This document shows, piece by piece, positions 48,813-58,245 of a DNA stretch of 64,000 nt. Source of the stretch: Tabrizicola thermarum. Lineage in GTDB: Bacteria; Pseudomonadota; Alphaproteobacteria; Rhodobacterales; Rhodobacteraceae. The translations under genes and the position numbers were made by a program. The stretch spans positions 248,001-312,000 of the forward strand of contig NZ_QMJY01000083.1 of NCBI RefSeq assembly GCF_003574395.1. Reading direction: 5' to 3'. Below the pieces are notes generated by a model, which saw only the letters and a program-made list of their open reading frames with translations, did not search any database and had not been told where the DNA came from. Within the stretch, counting starts at the first letter, position 1, and each line of letters starts with the position of its first letter.

Positions 48813-50252
48813 ATGCGCCTGATGACAGCCCTGCTTCTTGCCACCCTCGCCCTGCCCGCGCAGGCCCAGGACGGCGAGGTCATCACCAAGCAGTATGACG
48901 ACGGCTCGGTCTATGAAGGGACCTTCCTGAACGGTCGCCAGCACGGCACCGGGACCTACCGGTTGCCCTCGGGGTTCGAATACTCCGGCCAGTGGGTCGA
49001 TGGCCAGATCACCGGTCTTGGCACCGCGCGCTATCCCGACGGGTCGGTCTACGAAGGCCAGTTCGAGAACGGCCAGCCGGACGGCACCGGCAAGATCACC
49101 TCGCCCGACGGTCGCACCTATGAGGGCGACTGGTTCCAGGGCCAGATGACGGGCGAGGGGGTGGCGACCTATGCCAACGGGTCGGTCTACGAGGGCAGCT
49201 TCGTCAAGGGCACCCACAACGGCAAGGGCAAGCTGACCAACCCCTCGGGTTACACCTACGAGGGCGACTGGGTGATGGGGGTCAAGGAGGGGCGCGGCAG
49301 GATCACCTATCCCGACGGCACGGTCTACGAAGGCACGCTGGTCAAGGGCCAGCGCTCGGGCCAGGGTCGGCTGACGATGCCGGACGGGCTGGTCTATCAG
49401 GGCGCCTGGGCGGACGGGCAGATCAACGGCAAGGGCATCCTGACCCAACCCAATGGCGACGTCTATGAAGGCGACTTCGTGAACGGCCTGCGCGAGGGCG
49501 AGGGCAAGCTGACCCACAAGAACGGCGACATCTATTTCGGCCAATGGGTCAAGGATCGCCGCCAGGGCCAGGGCGTGTTCACCACGCCGGACGGGTTCAA
49601 GTACGAAGGCAGCTGGGTCGCCGGCCGGATGGAGGGGACGGGGTCCATCACCTATCCCGACGGGTCGGTCTACATCGGGGCGATGAAGGACGACCAGCCG
49701 CACGGCCAGGGCGCGATCACCTATCCCGACGGGTCCACCTATCAGGGCGACTGGGTGGCGGGCGTCATCACCGGCCAGGGCCGCGCGACCTACCCGGACG
49801 GCCGCGTCTACGAGGGCGCCTTCCGCAACGCCAGGCCCGAGGGCAAGGGCGTGATGACCTATCCCGACGGCTACCGCTACGAGGGCGACTGGGTCGACGG
49901 CCAGCGCGAGGGCCAGGGCGCTGCGGTCTATCCCGACGGCAGCCTCTACAAGGGCGAGTTCAAGGCGGGCCTGCGCGACGGGGAGGGCGAGTTCTCGACG
50001 ACCGACGGGTTCAGGTATGTCGGCCAGTGGGTCGCAGGCCGGATCGAAGGGCGCGGCACGGCCACCTACCCCGGCGGCGATGTCTACGAAGGCATGTTCA
50101 AGGACGGCCGCCGCGAGGGTCAGGGCAAACTGACCTACAAGTCGGGCGAAGTGGCGGAAGGGATCTGGCTGAACGGCGTCCTGACCGCGCCGCCAGAGGT
50201 TCCGGCCCCGGCGGAAGGCGAGGCCCCCGCAGAGCCTGCGGCGAACCCGTAG
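48813..50252 (+). CDS. Exported MORN-repeat protein (19 repeats)
   Basis: A 479-residue protein with a signal peptide (MRLMTALLLATLALPAQA) followed almost entirely by 23-residue MORN repeats (consensus YPDGSVYEGxWVxGxxxGxG), from about residue 27 to 463. I count 19, the last degenerate (EVAEGIWLNG), then a Pro/Ala/Glu-rich tail. MORN repeats form elongated beta-hairpin ribbons that bind lipids or proteins. No enzymatic domain is attached. The start at 48813 was chosen because it gives the signal peptide. Location is probably periplasmic or surface. Function unknown. Confidence 0.92.
   Translation: MRLMTALLLATLALPAQAQDGEVITKQYDDGSVYEGTFLNGRQHGTGTYRLPSGFEYSGQWVDGQITGLGTARYPDGSVYEGQFENGQPDGTGKITSPDGRTYEGDWFQGQMTGEGVATYANGSVYEGSFVKGTHNGKGKLTNPSGYTYEGDWVMGVKEGRGRITYPDGTVYEGTLVKGQRSGQGRLTMPDGLVYQGAWADGQINGKGILTQPNGDVYEGDFVNGLREGEGKLTHKNGDIYFGQWVKDRRQGQGVFTTPDGFKYEGSWVAGRMEGTGSITYPDGSVYIGAMKDDQPHGQGAITYPDGSTYQGDWVAGVITGQGRATYPDGRVYEGAFRNARPEGKGVMTYPDGYRYEGDWVDGQREGQGAAVYPDGSLYKGEFKAGLRDGEGEFSTTDGFRYVGQWVAGRIEGRGTATYPGGDVYEGMFKDGRREGQGKLTYKSGEVAEGIWLNGVLTAPPEVPAPAEGEAPAEPAANP
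48888..50198 (+). repeat. Tandem 69-bp coding repeats (MORN)
   Basis: The 23-residue units translate to a 69-bp period at DNA level, with TATCCCGACGG-like starts recurring (for example at 49309, 49657, 49726 and 49858). Units are diverged rather than identical, so the array is old, but adjacent units are similar enough for recombination. Confidence 0.8.
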
Positions 50253-50253
50253 C

Positions 50254-50269
50254 TCGGGCTTCAGCCCGA
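50254..50269 (+). terminator. Small hairpin after the MORN gene
   Basis: Inverted repeat TCGGGCT, TC, AGCCCGA starts 2 bp after the stop codon. There is no T-run, so it may stabilise the 3' end rather than terminate. The rest of the gap to hutC (50270-50398) shows no gene. Confidence 0.35.
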
Positions 50270-50398
50270 CTCCAGCCGCCAACCCGACCCGGCCGGAGGT
50301 GCGCTGCCGAGCACCCTTCCCGACCGGACGCCGGTCCGAACACCCGCGCACCCGCAAGAGCCGCCGCCGGGGCACGCGAGTCCTGACGCGAGGCGCCC

Positions 50399-51082
50399 TC
50401 AGAACGTCATCGCCACCCGGTGCCCCGGCGCATGGGCCAACCTCACGAAGGTCACCGGCCCAGCCACGCCCTGCGTCGTCCGCTCGGCAATCAGCAGCGC
50501 CGTCCCCGGCGCAAGCCCCATGACCTCGGCCTCGCGCGGGGTGGCGGGCTCGGCGGTGAAGGCGATGTCCCCGGAGACGAGGCTCACATGGGTCACCAGC
50601 CATTCGTTGGCACTGACCGCCGCGAAATCGGGCGGCGGATCGGGCAGGACGGCAGGGTTCAGCCAGCGCGTCTCCAGCACGAAGGGGCGGCCACCGGCGA
50701 GGTGCAGGGTTTCCAGATAGCGCATCGGCTGGCCTTCGGGCAGGCCAAGCCGGGCCGCAATCGGCACCGGGGCGGGCTCGACCCTGTCGGCCAGCAGCTT
50801 GAACCCGTAGGCAAGCCCGCGCCCCAACACATCCAGCCGGATCACCGGGATTTCCAGCCGCGCGCGGCGCACCGGCAGCTCGGCCACCCGCGTCCCGGCG
50901 CGTTTCCTGCGTTCGATCACCCCCGCCTCGGCCAGCGCGGTCAGAGCGCGGTTGACGGTCGCCCGGGCCACGCCGAATTCCTCGGCCAATGCCTCTTCGC
51001 CGGGGATCAGCGCACCGGGCGGCCAGTCGCGCGCCCGGATGCGGCGCAGGACCTCGGCGCGGATCTCTTCCCAGCCGGTCAC
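50399..51082 (-). CDS. hutC: Histidine utilisation repressor (GntR/HutC family)
   Basis: GntR-type repressor of the hut genes, released by urocanate in known systems. The 227-residue protein has the winged HTH at 1-70 (RIRARDWPPGALIPGEEALA, ARATVNRALTALAEAGVIER) and a UTRA ligand domain at about 90-222. The start is GTG at 51082 and overlaps the hutF stop (GTGA). The likely operator is the palindrome at 52441-52454 between hutF and hutI, so hutC would be autoregulated through the hutF transcript. Confidence 0.93.
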   Translation of the reverse strand: MTGWEEIRAEVLRRIRARDWPPGALIPGEEALAEEFGVARATVNRALTALAEAGVIERRKRAGTRVAELPVRRARLEIPVIRLDVLGRGLAYGFKLLADRVEPAPVPIAARLGLPEGQPMRYLETLHLAGGRPFVLETRWLNPAVLPDPPPDFAAVSANEWLVTHVSLVSGDIAFTAEPATPREAEVMGLAPGTALLIAERTTQGVAGPVTFVRLAHAPGHRVAMTF

Positions 51083-52419
51083 AGCACGTCCCGCAGGCGG
51101 CGCATGGTGGCGCGGAAACGATCGGCGATGGCCGCATGGCCGATATGGCGACCGTCGCGGACGATGTGGCGGCCGGCGGACCAGAGGTCGGAGACCAGAC
51201 CATCGCGGCCCGCAAAGACGAAGGCGTCCAGCAGCTGGTCGCCTGCCAGGCCCTCCAGCCGCAGATCGTCGGTGGAAAGCGCCAGAAGATCGGCCCATTC
51301 CCCCACCGCGATCCGGCCCGTGCCGCGCCCTGCCGCCTGCGCCCCGCCCCTTGCCGCCTGATCCCAGAGAAACCGCCCGGTGGATCGGTCATCGGCCATC
51401 ACGGCGCGCGCCTTGCGGGCCAGCCGCTGCGAATATTCCAGCAGGCGGAGTTCCTCGGCCAGCGAGATGCGGACGTTCGAATCCGTCCCGACCCCGAACG
51501 CGCCGCCTGCGGCAAGCCAGCCGGGGCCGTCGAAGATGCCATCGCCAAGGTTGGCCTCGGTGATCGGGCACAAGCCTGCCACCGCCCCGGTCTGTGCAAG
51601 CGCCGCGGTCTCGGCGGGCGTCATCTGCGTCGCGTGGATCATGCACCAGCGCGCGTCCAGGGGAAGGTTCGCGCAAGCCCAGTCCACCGGGCGCGCGCCC
51701 CAGGCGGCCTGAACCTCGGCCACCTCCGCCTCCTGTTCGGCGATGTGGATATGGATCGGACCGCCGGTCATCCCGGCCACCCGGTCCAGCGTCCCCCGGC
51801 TGACCGCCCGCAGGGAATGCGGCGCGACCCCCAGAACCGCGTCCGGCAGACCGGCCAGCGCGCGCCCGGCACCCTCGAGCAGTCGGGCATAGAGGTCAGG
51901 CGAGGAGCCGAACCGAAGCTGACCCCCGGCCAGCGGGCGCCCGTCCACCCCGCCCTGTTCGTAGATCACCGGCAGATGGGTGAGCCCCACCCCGACCTCA
52001 CCCGCAGCCGCAGCGATGCGCACAGACATCTCGGCCGGGTCGGCATAGGTGCCGCCGCCGACCGGATGGTGCAGATAGTGGAACTCGCAGACCGCCGAAA
52101 AGCCGGCCTCGGCCATCTCGACCATGGCCTGCGCGGCGATGGCCTGCACGTCCTCGGGCGATAGGCGGTCGAGAAAGCGATACATCAGCGCCCGCCAGGT
52201 CCAGAAGCTGTCCTGCCCCGCCGTCCGCGCCTCGGTCAGCCCGGCCATCGCGCGCTGGAAGCTGTGCGAATGCAGGTTCACCGGCGCGGGCAGCAGCACC
52301 CCGTGCCCCGGCGCCTTCACCCCTGTCGTCACCTCGGCGATCCGGCCCGTCTCGATGCGGATGCGGACGTCGCGGGCCCAGCCCCCGGGCAGCAGGGCAG
52401 TCTCGGCGTGCAGGATCAT
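51079..52419 (-). CDS. hutF: Formimidoylglutamate deiminase
   Basis: Amidohydrolase converting N-formimino-L-glutamate to N-formyl-L-glutamate plus ammonia. The 446-residue protein has the metal-binding PAPVNLHSHSFQRAM (HxH), CEFHYLHHP, and the catalytic aspartate in GTDSNVRIS. Its presence sets the five-step hut route, which next needs N-formylglutamate deformylase (HutG), not encoded in this window. It is divergent from hutI with a 66-bp shared promoter region. Confidence 0.95.
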   Translation of the reverse strand: MILHAETALLPGGWARDVRIRIETGRIAEVTTGVKAPGHGVLLPAPVNLHSHSFQRAMAGLTEARTAGQDSFWTWRALMYRFLDRLSPEDVQAIAAQAMVEMAEAGFSAVCEFHYLHHPVGGGTYADPAEMSVRIAAAAGEVGVGLTHLPVIYEQGGVDGRPLAGGQLRFGSSPDLYARLLEGAGRALAGLPDAVLGVAPHSLRAVSRGTLDRVAGMTGGPIHIHIAEQEAEVAEVQAAWGARPVDWACANLPLDARWCMIHATQMTPAETAALAQTGAVAGLCPITEANLGDGIFDGPGWLAAGGAFGVGTDSNVRISLAEELRLLEYSQRLARKARAVMADDRSTGRFLWDQAARGGAQAAGRGTGRIAVGEWADLLALSTDDLRLEGLAGDQLLDAFVFAGRDGLVSDLWSAGRHIVRDGRHIGHAAIADRFRATMRRLRDVL

Positions 52420-52429
52420 GGCGACTCAC

Positions 52430-52458
52430 TTGACTTGAATTATGTCTAGACATATTAG
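52430..52458 (+). promoter_or_regulatory. hutI promoter with overlapping HutC operator
   Basis: TTGACT (52430-52435), a 17-bp spacer and TATTAG (52453-52458). A perfect 14-bp palindrome, TATGTCTAGACATA (52441-52454), fills the spacer and touches the -10, an ideal place for repression. It also lies upstream of divergent hutF, where CATAAT (52444-52439, minus strand) could be a -10. Binding by HutC is inferred from context. Confidence 0.75.
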
Positions 52459-52485
52459 CCAATCCACCAAGCACAAGGCAAGCCG

Positions 52486-53691
52486 ATGCTCCTGACCCAT
52501 GCCACCCTGGCGACGATGGACCCAAGATCGGGGACCGACGGTTACGGTCTGATCCCCGAAGCTGCGGTGGCCATCTCGGGTGCGCAGATTGCCTGGGCCG
52601 GGCCGATGGCTGACCTTCCCGCCGCCTTTCGCCATCTGCCCGAGAGGGATTGCGGCGGCAGGCTGGTCACGCCGGGGCTGATCGACTGCCACACGCACGC
52701 AGTCTTTGCCGGCCATCGGGCGGTGGAGTTCGAATTGCGGCTGAAGGGTGCCAGCTATGAAGAGATCGCGCGGGCCGGGGGCGGGATCCTGTCCACGGTC
52801 ACGGCCACGCGCGCGGCGACCGAGGACCAGCTTCTGGCTCTGGCCCTGCCCCGGATCGACCAGCTGATCGCCAGCGGAGCGACCACCATCGAGGTCAAGT
52901 CCGGTTACGGCCTGACGGTCGAGGACGAGCTGAAGATGCTGCGCGTGGCCCGCCGGATCGGCCGGTCGCGTCCGGTGACCGTGCGAACCACCCACCTTGC
53001 CGCCCATGCGATTCCGCCGGAATTCAAAGGCCAAGCAAGGGCTTACATCGACAACGTCGCACTGCCCTCGCTGCGTGCCGCCCATGCCGAGGGGCTGGTC
53101 GATGCCGTGGATGCCTTCTGCGAGACCATCGCCTTTTCGGTGGATGACCTTGCGCCGCTCTTCGCCGAAGCGCGCGCCATGGGCCTGCCGGTGAAGCTCC
53201 ATGCCGAACAGCTGACCGACCAGGGTGGCGCGGCGTTTGCCGCCCGACATCAGGCGCTGTCGGCGGATCATCTGGAATATCTCTCGCCCGCGGGCATTGT
53301 GGCGATGGCCGCTGCCGGGACGGTCGCGGTGATGCTGCCCGGAGCCTTCTATACCTTGCGCGAAACGCAAGTGCCCCCCATCGCCGCCCTGCGCACAGCC
53401 GGGGTGCCGATGGCGGTGGCGACCGACCTGAACCCCGGCTCTTCGCCCCTCGCCTCGCTGACGCTGGCGATGAACATGGCCTGCACCCTGTTCCGCCTGA
53501 CCCCGGAAGAGGCGCTTTCCGGCACCACCACCCATGCCGCCCGCGCCCTTGGCCTGACCGACCGGGGCCGCGTCGCACCCGGCCTGCGCGCCGACCTCTG
53601 CCTCTGGGACGCCGACCACCCGGCGGAACTGAGCTATCGCATCGGGGCCACCCCCCTGCACCACCGCATCTTCGGAGGCCGCCTTGACTGA
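52486..53691 (+). CDS. hutI: Imidazolonepropionase
   Basis: Hydrolyses 4-imidazolone-5-propionate to N-formimino-glutamate, third step of histidine breakdown. The 401-residue amidohydrolase shows metal ligands in [14 protein letters not shown] (about 65-78), [19 protein letters not shown] and the aspartate in [10 protein letters not shown]. Start and length are normal. The stop overlaps the hutH start by 8 bp. Expression is probably from the HutC-controlled promoter directly upstream. Confidence 0.96.
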   Translation: MLLTHATLATMDPRSGTDGYGLIPEAAVAISGAQIAWAGPMADLPAAFRHLPERDCGGRLVTPGLIDCHTHAVFAGHRAVEFELRLKGASYEEIARAGGGILSTVTATRAATEDQLLALALPRIDQLIASGATTIEVKSGYGLTVEDELKMLRVARRIGRSRPVTVRTTHLAAHAIPPEFKGQARAYIDNVALPSLRAAHAEGLVDAVDAFCETIAFSVDDLAPLFAEARAMGLPVKLHAEQLTDQGGAAFAARHQALSADHLEYLSPAGIVAMAAAGTVAVMLPGAFYTLRETQVPPIAALRTAGVPMAVATDLNPGSSPLASLTLAMNMACTLFRLTPEEALSGTTTHAARALGLTDRGRVAPGLRADLCLWDADHPAELSYRIGATPLHHRIFGGRLD

Positions 53692-55210
53692 ACTCCTGAT
53701 CCCCGGCCAGGTCACCCTTGCCCAGCTGGAGCGGATCTTCCGCCAGAAGCTTCCGGCCCGGCTGGCCGACAGCGCGCGCCCCGGCATCGAACGCGCCGCA
53801 GACCACATCGCCCGCGCCGCCGGCGGCAGCCTGGCGGTCTATGGGGTGAATACCGGCTTTGGCAAGTTGGCCAGCATAAAGATCGCCCCGGAAGATACTG
53901 CCAAACTTCAGAAAAACCTGATCCTGTCGCATTGCTGCGGGGTCGGCGCGCCCATGCCCGAGGACGTGGCCCGCCTGATGATGGTGCTGAAGCTCCTGTC
54001 GCTGGGCCGGGGTGCATCGGGCGTCCGGCCCGAAATCGTGGCGCTGATCGAGGCGATGCTGGCCCATGACGTGACCCCGGTGATCCCCGACCAGGGCTCG
54101 GTCGGCGCCAGCGGGGATCTGGCCCCCCTGGCCCACATGACCGCAGTGATGATCGGCCACGGCCAGGCAACCGTGGACGGTCAGGTGAGACCCGGCGCAG
54201 AAGCGCTTGCGCTCAAAGGCCTTTCCCCGATCACGCTGGGCGCGAAGGAAGGCCTGGCCCTCATCAACGGCACCCAGTTCTCGACGGCCTACGCGCTGGC
54301 GGGCCTGTTCCAGGCCTGGCGGGCCGCCGGTGAGGCGCTGGTCATTTCCGCGCTCTCTACCGACGCGATCATGGGGTCCACCGCCCCGCTGGAACCCGAA
54401 ATCCACGACCTGCGCGGCCAACCCGGCCAGATCGCCGCCGCCGCCACGATGCGGGCGCTGCTGGCAGGGTCGGAAATCCGCGAAAGCCACCGCGAGGGTG
54501 ATGCCCGCGTGCAGGACCCCTACTGCATCCGCTGCCAGCCGCAGGTCACGGGCGCGGCGATGGATGTCCTGCGCATGGCCGCCCGCACGCTGGAGATCGA
54601 GGCCAATGCGGCCACCGACAACCCGCTGGTCCTCTCCGATGGCCAGATCGTCAGCGGTGGCAACTTCCACGCGGAACCCGTTGGTTTTGCAGCAGACATG
54701 ATCGCGCTGGCGCTGGCCGAGATCGGCGCCATTTCCCAGCGCCGGGTGGCGCTCATGGTGGACCCGACACTGTCCTTCGACCTGCCCGCCTTCCTGACGC
54801 CAAGGCCCGGCCTCAACTCCGGCCTGATGATCGCCGAAGTGACGACGGCGGCCCTGATGAGCGAGAACAAGCATCTTGCCCATCCCGCGGTCATCGACTC
54901 GACGCCGACCTCCGCGAACCAGGAGGATCACGTCTCGATGGCCGCCCATGGCGCCCGCCGTCTGCGGCGGATGGTGAAGAACCTGAACGTGATCTTGGGA
55001 GTCGAAGCGATGTGCGCCGCCCAAGGTATCGAATTCCGCGCGCCTCTGCGCACCTCTCCTCCCTTGCAAGCCGCAGTCCAGGCTCTGCGCACGCAGGTTC
55101 ATGCGCTGGAAGAAGACCGCTATCTCGCCCCCGACCTGCAAAAGGCGGCAGCGCTGGTGGCGGACGGAACCCTCTCGAAAGCCACATCGATCACCCTGCC
55201 CGACCTCTGA
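53684..55210 (+). CDS. hutH: Histidine ammonia-lyase
   Basis: Eliminates ammonia from histidine to give urocanate. The 508-residue enzyme carries the self-processing Ala142-Ser143-Gly144 triad ([14 protein letters not shown]) that forms the MIO electrophile, the catalytic tyrosine in [11 protein letters not shown], and the C-terminal [16 protein letters not shown]. The length matches the family. It is coupled to hutI by overlap. A dispersed repeat follows the stop directly, before hutU. Confidence 0.97.
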   Translation: MTELLIPGQVTLAQLERIFRQKLPARLADSARPGIERAADHIARAAGGSLAVYGVNTGFGKLASIKIAPEDTAKLQKNLILSHCCGVGAPMPEDVARLMMVLKLLSLGRGASGVRPEIVALIEAMLAHDVTPVIPDQGSVGASGDLAPLAHMTAVMIGHGQATVDGQVRPGAEALALKGLSPITLGAKEGLALINGTQFSTAYALAGLFQAWRAAGEALVISALSTDAIMGSTAPLEPEIHDLRGQPGQIAAAATMRALLAGSEIRESHREGDARVQDPYCIRCQPQVTGAAMDVLRMAARTLEIEANAATDNPLVLSDGQIVSGGNFHAEPVGFAADMIALALAEIGAISQRRVALMVDPTLSFDLPAFLTPRPGLNSGLMIAEVTTAALMSENKHLAHPAVIDSTPTSANQEDHVSMAAHGARRLRRMVKNLNVILGVEAMCAAQGIEFRAPLRTSPPLQAAVQALRTQVHALEEDRYLAPDLQKAAALVADGTLSKATSITLPDL

Positions 55211-55265
55211 TTTCATCTGTCTGAAAATATCCTCTGGGGGTCCGGGGGGCGAAGCGCCCCCGGGG
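55211..55265 (+). repeat. Dispersed intergenic hairpin repeat, copy i
   Basis: TTTCATCTGTCTG, core AAAATATCC, GGGGGTCCGGGGG and a hairpin closed by GCGAAGC and CCCCCGG. It begins at the base after the hutH stop, fills most of the hutH-hutU gap and is sense-oriented. Confidence 0.75.
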
Positions 55266-55291
55266 TCTCCACCCCGCACAGGAGCCAGCCC

Positions 55292-56977
55292 ATGACGAAC
55301 CCCCGCCACAACCTGCGTGATGTCTATCCGCCCACCGGGCCGGAGAAGACCGCCAAGACCTGGGCCGGAGAGGCCGCGATGCGGATGCTGATGAACAACC
55401 TGCATCCCGACGTGGCCGAGAACCCGCACGAACTGGTGGTCTATGGCGGCATCGGCCGCGCCGCGCGGACCTGGGAGGATTTCGACCGGATCGTCGCGTC
55501 GCTGAAGGACCTCGAGGCGGACGAGACGCTGGTCGTCCAGTCCGGCAAGCCCGTGGCCATCGTGCGGACCCATGCGGACGCGCCGCGTGTGCTGATCGCC
55601 AACTCGAACCTCGTGCCGCACTGGGCGACCTGGGCGCATTTCAACGAGTTGGACCGGAAGGGCCTGATGATGTACGGCCAGATGACCGCCGGGTCCTGGA
55701 TCTACATCGGCACGCAAGGGATCGTGCAGGGGACCTACGAGACCTTCGCCGAGGCGGGGCGGCAGCACTACGGCGGCGACCTGAAGGGCCGCTGGATCCT
55801 GACGGGCGGTCTGGGCGGCATGGGTGGGGCTCAGCCGCTGGCCGCCGTCATGGCGGGGGCCTGCTGCCTCGCGGTCGAGGTGGACGAGACGCGCATCGAT
55901 TTCCGCATCCGCACCCGTTATCTGGACGCCAAGGCGCGCACGCTGGACGAGGCGCTGGCCATGATCGCCGACTGGACCGCGAAGGGCGAGGCGAAGTCGG
56001 TGGGCCTTCTGGGCAACGCGGCCGAGGTCTTTCCCGAGCTTCTGGCCCGGATGAAGGCCGGAGGCGCGCGGCCCGACATCGTGACCGACCAGACCTCGGC
56101 CCACGACCCTCTGCACGGCTACTGTCCGCAAGGTTGGACGGTGGCCGAGTGGCGGGCAAGGCAGGAGACGGACCCGGCGGCGGTGGAGGCGGCGGCGCGG
56201 CACTCGATGCGGGCGCATGTCGAGGCGATGGTGGGGTTCTGGAATGCCGGGGTGCCGACGCTCGACTACGGCAACAACATCCGGCAGGTGGCCAAGGAGG
56301 AAGGTTTCGAGAACGCCTTCGCCTTCCCCGGCTTCGTGCCCGCCTATATCCGGCCCCTGTTCTGCAAGGGGATCGGGCCCTTCCGCTGGGTGGCGCTGTC
56401 GGGGGACCCGGAGGACATCCGCAAGACCGACGCGGCGATGAAACGGCTGTTCCCCGAGAACCAGCACCTGCACCGCTGGCTGGACATGGCGGGCGAGAGG
56501 ATCGCCTTCCAGGGCCTGCCCGCCCGCATCTGCTGGATCGGGCTGGGCGACCGGCACCGGGCGGGGCTGATGTTCAACGAGATGGTGGCCAGCGGAGAGT
56601 TGAAGGCGCCCATCGTGATCGGGCGGGATCATCTGGATTCGGGCTCGGTGGCCTCGCCCAACCGGGAGACGGAGGCGATGAAGGACGGGTCCGACGCGGT
56701 CAGCGACTGGCCGCTGCTGAATGCGCTGGTGAACACCGCCTCGGGGGCGACCTGGGTCAGCCTGCATCACGGCGGCGGGGTGGGCATGGGGTTCAGCCAG
56801 CACGCCGGGGTGGTGATCGTGGCCGACGGGACGCCGGAGGCCGCGAAAAGGCTGGAGCGGGTCTTGTGGAACGACCCGGCCTCGGGCGTCTGGCGGCATG
56901 CGGATGCGGGGTACGAGACGGCCATCCAGTGCGCCCGGGACCACGGGCTGCGGCTGCCGGGGATTCTGGGGAACTGA
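55292..56977 (+). CDS. hutU: Urocanate hydratase
   Basis: NAD-containing enzyme adding water to urocanate to form imidazolonepropionate. The 561-residue protein has [18 protein letters not shown] near 49-66, the Rossmann-like [14 protein letters not shown] near 170-183, and [14 protein letters not shown] near 326-339. The gene is last in the hutIHU transcript and is followed by an intrinsic terminator at 56982. It is separated from hutH by a dispersed repeat. Confidence 0.97.
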   Translation: MTNPRHNLRDVYPPTGPEKTAKTWAGEAAMRMLMNNLHPDVAENPHELVVYGGIGRAARTWEDFDRIVASLKDLEADETLVVQSGKPVAIVRTHADAPRVLIANSNLVPHWATWAHFNELDRKGLMMYGQMTAGSWIYIGTQGIVQGTYETFAEAGRQHYGGDLKGRWILTGGLGGMGGAQPLAAVMAGACCLAVEVDETRIDFRIRTRYLDAKARTLDEALAMIADWTAKGEAKSVGLLGNAAEVFPELLARMKAGGARPDIVTDQTSAHDPLHGYCPQGWTVAEWRARQETDPAAVEAAARHSMRAHVEAMVGFWNAGVPTLDYGNNIRQVAKEEGFENAFAFPGFVPAYIRPLFCKGIGPFRWVALSGDPEDIRKTDAAMKRLFPENQHLHRWLDMAGERIAFQGLPARICWIGLGDRHRAGLMFNEMVASGELKAPIVIGRDHLDSGSVASPNRETEAMKDGSDAVSDWPLLNALVNTASGATWVSLHHGGGVGMGFSQHAGVVIVADGTPEAAKRLERVLWNDPASGVWRHADAGYETAIQCARDHGLRLPGILGN

Positions 56978-56981
56978 GGGC

Positions 56982-57002
56982 GCGCCGCGCGCGGCGCTTT
57001 TT
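56982..57002 (+). terminator. Intrinsic terminator of the hut operon
   Basis: Stem GCGCCGC/GCGGCGC (56982-56988 with 56991-56997, inner pairs opening to form the loop) followed by TTTTT at 56998-57002, just after the hutU stop. Confidence 0.7.
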
Positions 57003-57066
57003 CCAGCCCAAAGGAAATCAACGGGTTGGCTGCGGGCGTTAGAGTTGGGTTAACCTTTCCGGGAGA

Positions 57067-57084
57067 GTCGGGGCACGCCCCGAC
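57067..57084. repeat. Inverted repeat before the flavin reductase gene
   Basis: GTCGGGGC, AC, GCCCCGAC: a perfect 8-bp stem 27 bp before the start codon at 57111. It may be a leader hairpin or a REP-like intergenic element. Confidence 0.4.
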
Positions 57085-57110
57085 CTACGGGGTCATTCGA
57101 GGAGACGACG

Positions 57111-57764
57111 ATGCACTACGCCCCCGGCCTTGAGCCCTGTCCCCTGCCCTACAGCCCGTTCAAGGCCTGCACCGTGCCGCGACCGATCGGGTGGCTGTCC
57201 ACGATCTCGGCGCAGGGTGTCGCCAATCTGGCGCCCTACAGCCAGTGGCAGAACCTGACCTTCGACCCGCCGATGGTGATGTTTGCGGCCAATCAGTATT
57301 CCGACGGGCGCCGCAAGCACACCGTCCTGAACGCCGAGGAAACCGGCTGGTTCGTCTGGAACATGTGCAGCTATGCGCTCAAGGACGCGATGAACATCAC
57401 CGCGATGGAATGGCCGGACGGGGTGGACGAGTTCGAGCGGGCGGGCGTCACCAAGGCCCCCTGCATCGACGCCCCCGGCCCGCGCGTCGCCGAAAGCCCC
57501 GCGCATTTCGAATGCAGGTATCTGTCGACCACGCGGCTGCGCGGCAATTCGGGCCATGGCTGGGTCGATGTGGTTTTCGGCCAGGTCATGCGCATCCATG
57601 TGAAGGACGAGGTCCTGACCCCCGAGGGCAAGCTCGACTATGCCGCGATACGGCCGCTCGCCCGGGTCGGCTATCACGACTACACCAGCTTTTCCGAGAC
57701 CTTCACCATGCCGATCCCCGGCGCAGAGGGTGCGGCGGCAGCGGGGTTGGAGGGGAAGGCCTGA
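57111..57764 (+). CDS. Flavin reductase family protein (FMN-binding split barrel)
   Basis: A 217-residue flavoprotein of the DIM6/NTAB flavin reductase-like family. The FMN-binding opening KACTVPRPIGWLSTISAQGVANLAPYSQW (segments at 17-45) and DPPMVMFAANQYSDGRRKHT are typical. It reduces FMN/FAD or binds it as a flavoredoxin; the partner is unknown. The ribosome site GAGGAG lies about 8 nt upstream. It is not part of the hut operon, being separated by a terminator. Confidence 0.9.
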   Translation: MHYAPGLEPCPLPYSPFKACTVPRPIGWLSTISAQGVANLAPYSQWQNLTFDPPMVMFAANQYSDGRRKHTVLNAEETGWFVWNMCSYALKDAMNITAMEWPDGVDEFERAGVTKAPCIDAPGPRVAESPAHFECRYLSTTRLRGNSGHGWVDVVFGQVMRIHVKDEVLTPEGKLDYAAIRPLARVGYHDYTSFSETFTMPIPGAEGAAAAGLEGKA

Positions 57765-58072
57765 TCCGAAGCCGCCGCCTTGGGCCACCTTGACCTTGGG
57801 GGCGGTGATCGTGGCGCGGCCAGGCAGCGGGGAGCTGCTGTCCGGGAGGGGGGGACGGTGATCCGGCGACCGCAAGCCCTTGTGTGCGGCGCGGGTCAGG
57901 ATTGGCGACCGTCCGGCGACAACGGGGGGCGTTTTCGGCAACCGTGCGGAAGACGGCGACCACTCCACAGAGTCGCCACGATGTTTCTTTGAATGACCAT
58001 CAAATGGCCTTCGGATGGAACAACCTGTGCGTGTATTCACCCCCAAGTGGAAGCACCATAGGGAGAAGCCCG
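57765..58072. other. 308-bp stretch without a recognised gene
   Basis: Open frames here have no family resemblance on either strand. The left half is GC-rich with guanine runs; the right half is more AT-rich (TTTCTTTGAATGACCATC near 57985-58002) and could hold the promoter for the small gene at 58073. I see no RNA gene. Confidence 0.4.
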
Positions 58073-58234
58073 ATGATCCGTTCCAGACTTGTCCAGGCCC
58101 TGTGCGGGTGGTTCCCGGTGCAAGAGCGCGAGGATCGCGTTCTGGCGCGGTTCGGGCAGTTGAAGGCCGTCCGGCAGACGCCAGAGCGCCCGCGGGTGCC
58201 GCTGTTCCTGGCGCGGAAGCCGCGGCTCGTCTGA
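58073..58234 (+). CDS. Possible 53-residue basic protein
   Basis: Small open frame starting ATG at 58073 with GGGAGA at 58061-58066. Codons have the high third-position GC of neighbouring genes. The product is Arg-rich (MIRSRLVQALCGWFPVQERE at the start, LARKPRLV at the end) with no known domain and no signal peptide. It ends 12 bp before the convergent PHP-domain gene. It could be a real small protein or chance. Confidence 0.45.
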   Translation: MIRSRLVQALCGWFPVQEREDRVLARFGQLKAVRQTPERPRVPLFLARKPRLV

Positions 58235-58245
58235 AGCCCGCGCGC

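Noticed and set aside
48888-50198. CRISPR-like periodic repeats
   Set aside because: The period is 69 bp in a continuous reading frame of MORN units, without spacer/repeat alternation.
48666-51392. The nadE reading frame stays open on the minus strand for about 900 codons upstream of 48665
   Set aside because: This extension is the opposite strand of the MORN-repeat gene and hutC. Conserved NadE sequence begins at 48665, and the extension has repeat-derived composition only.
53024-56944. A 1306-codon open frame on the minus strand
   Set aside because: It is antisense to hutI, hutH and hutU, which have full motifs and normal lengths. High GC favours long antisense frames.
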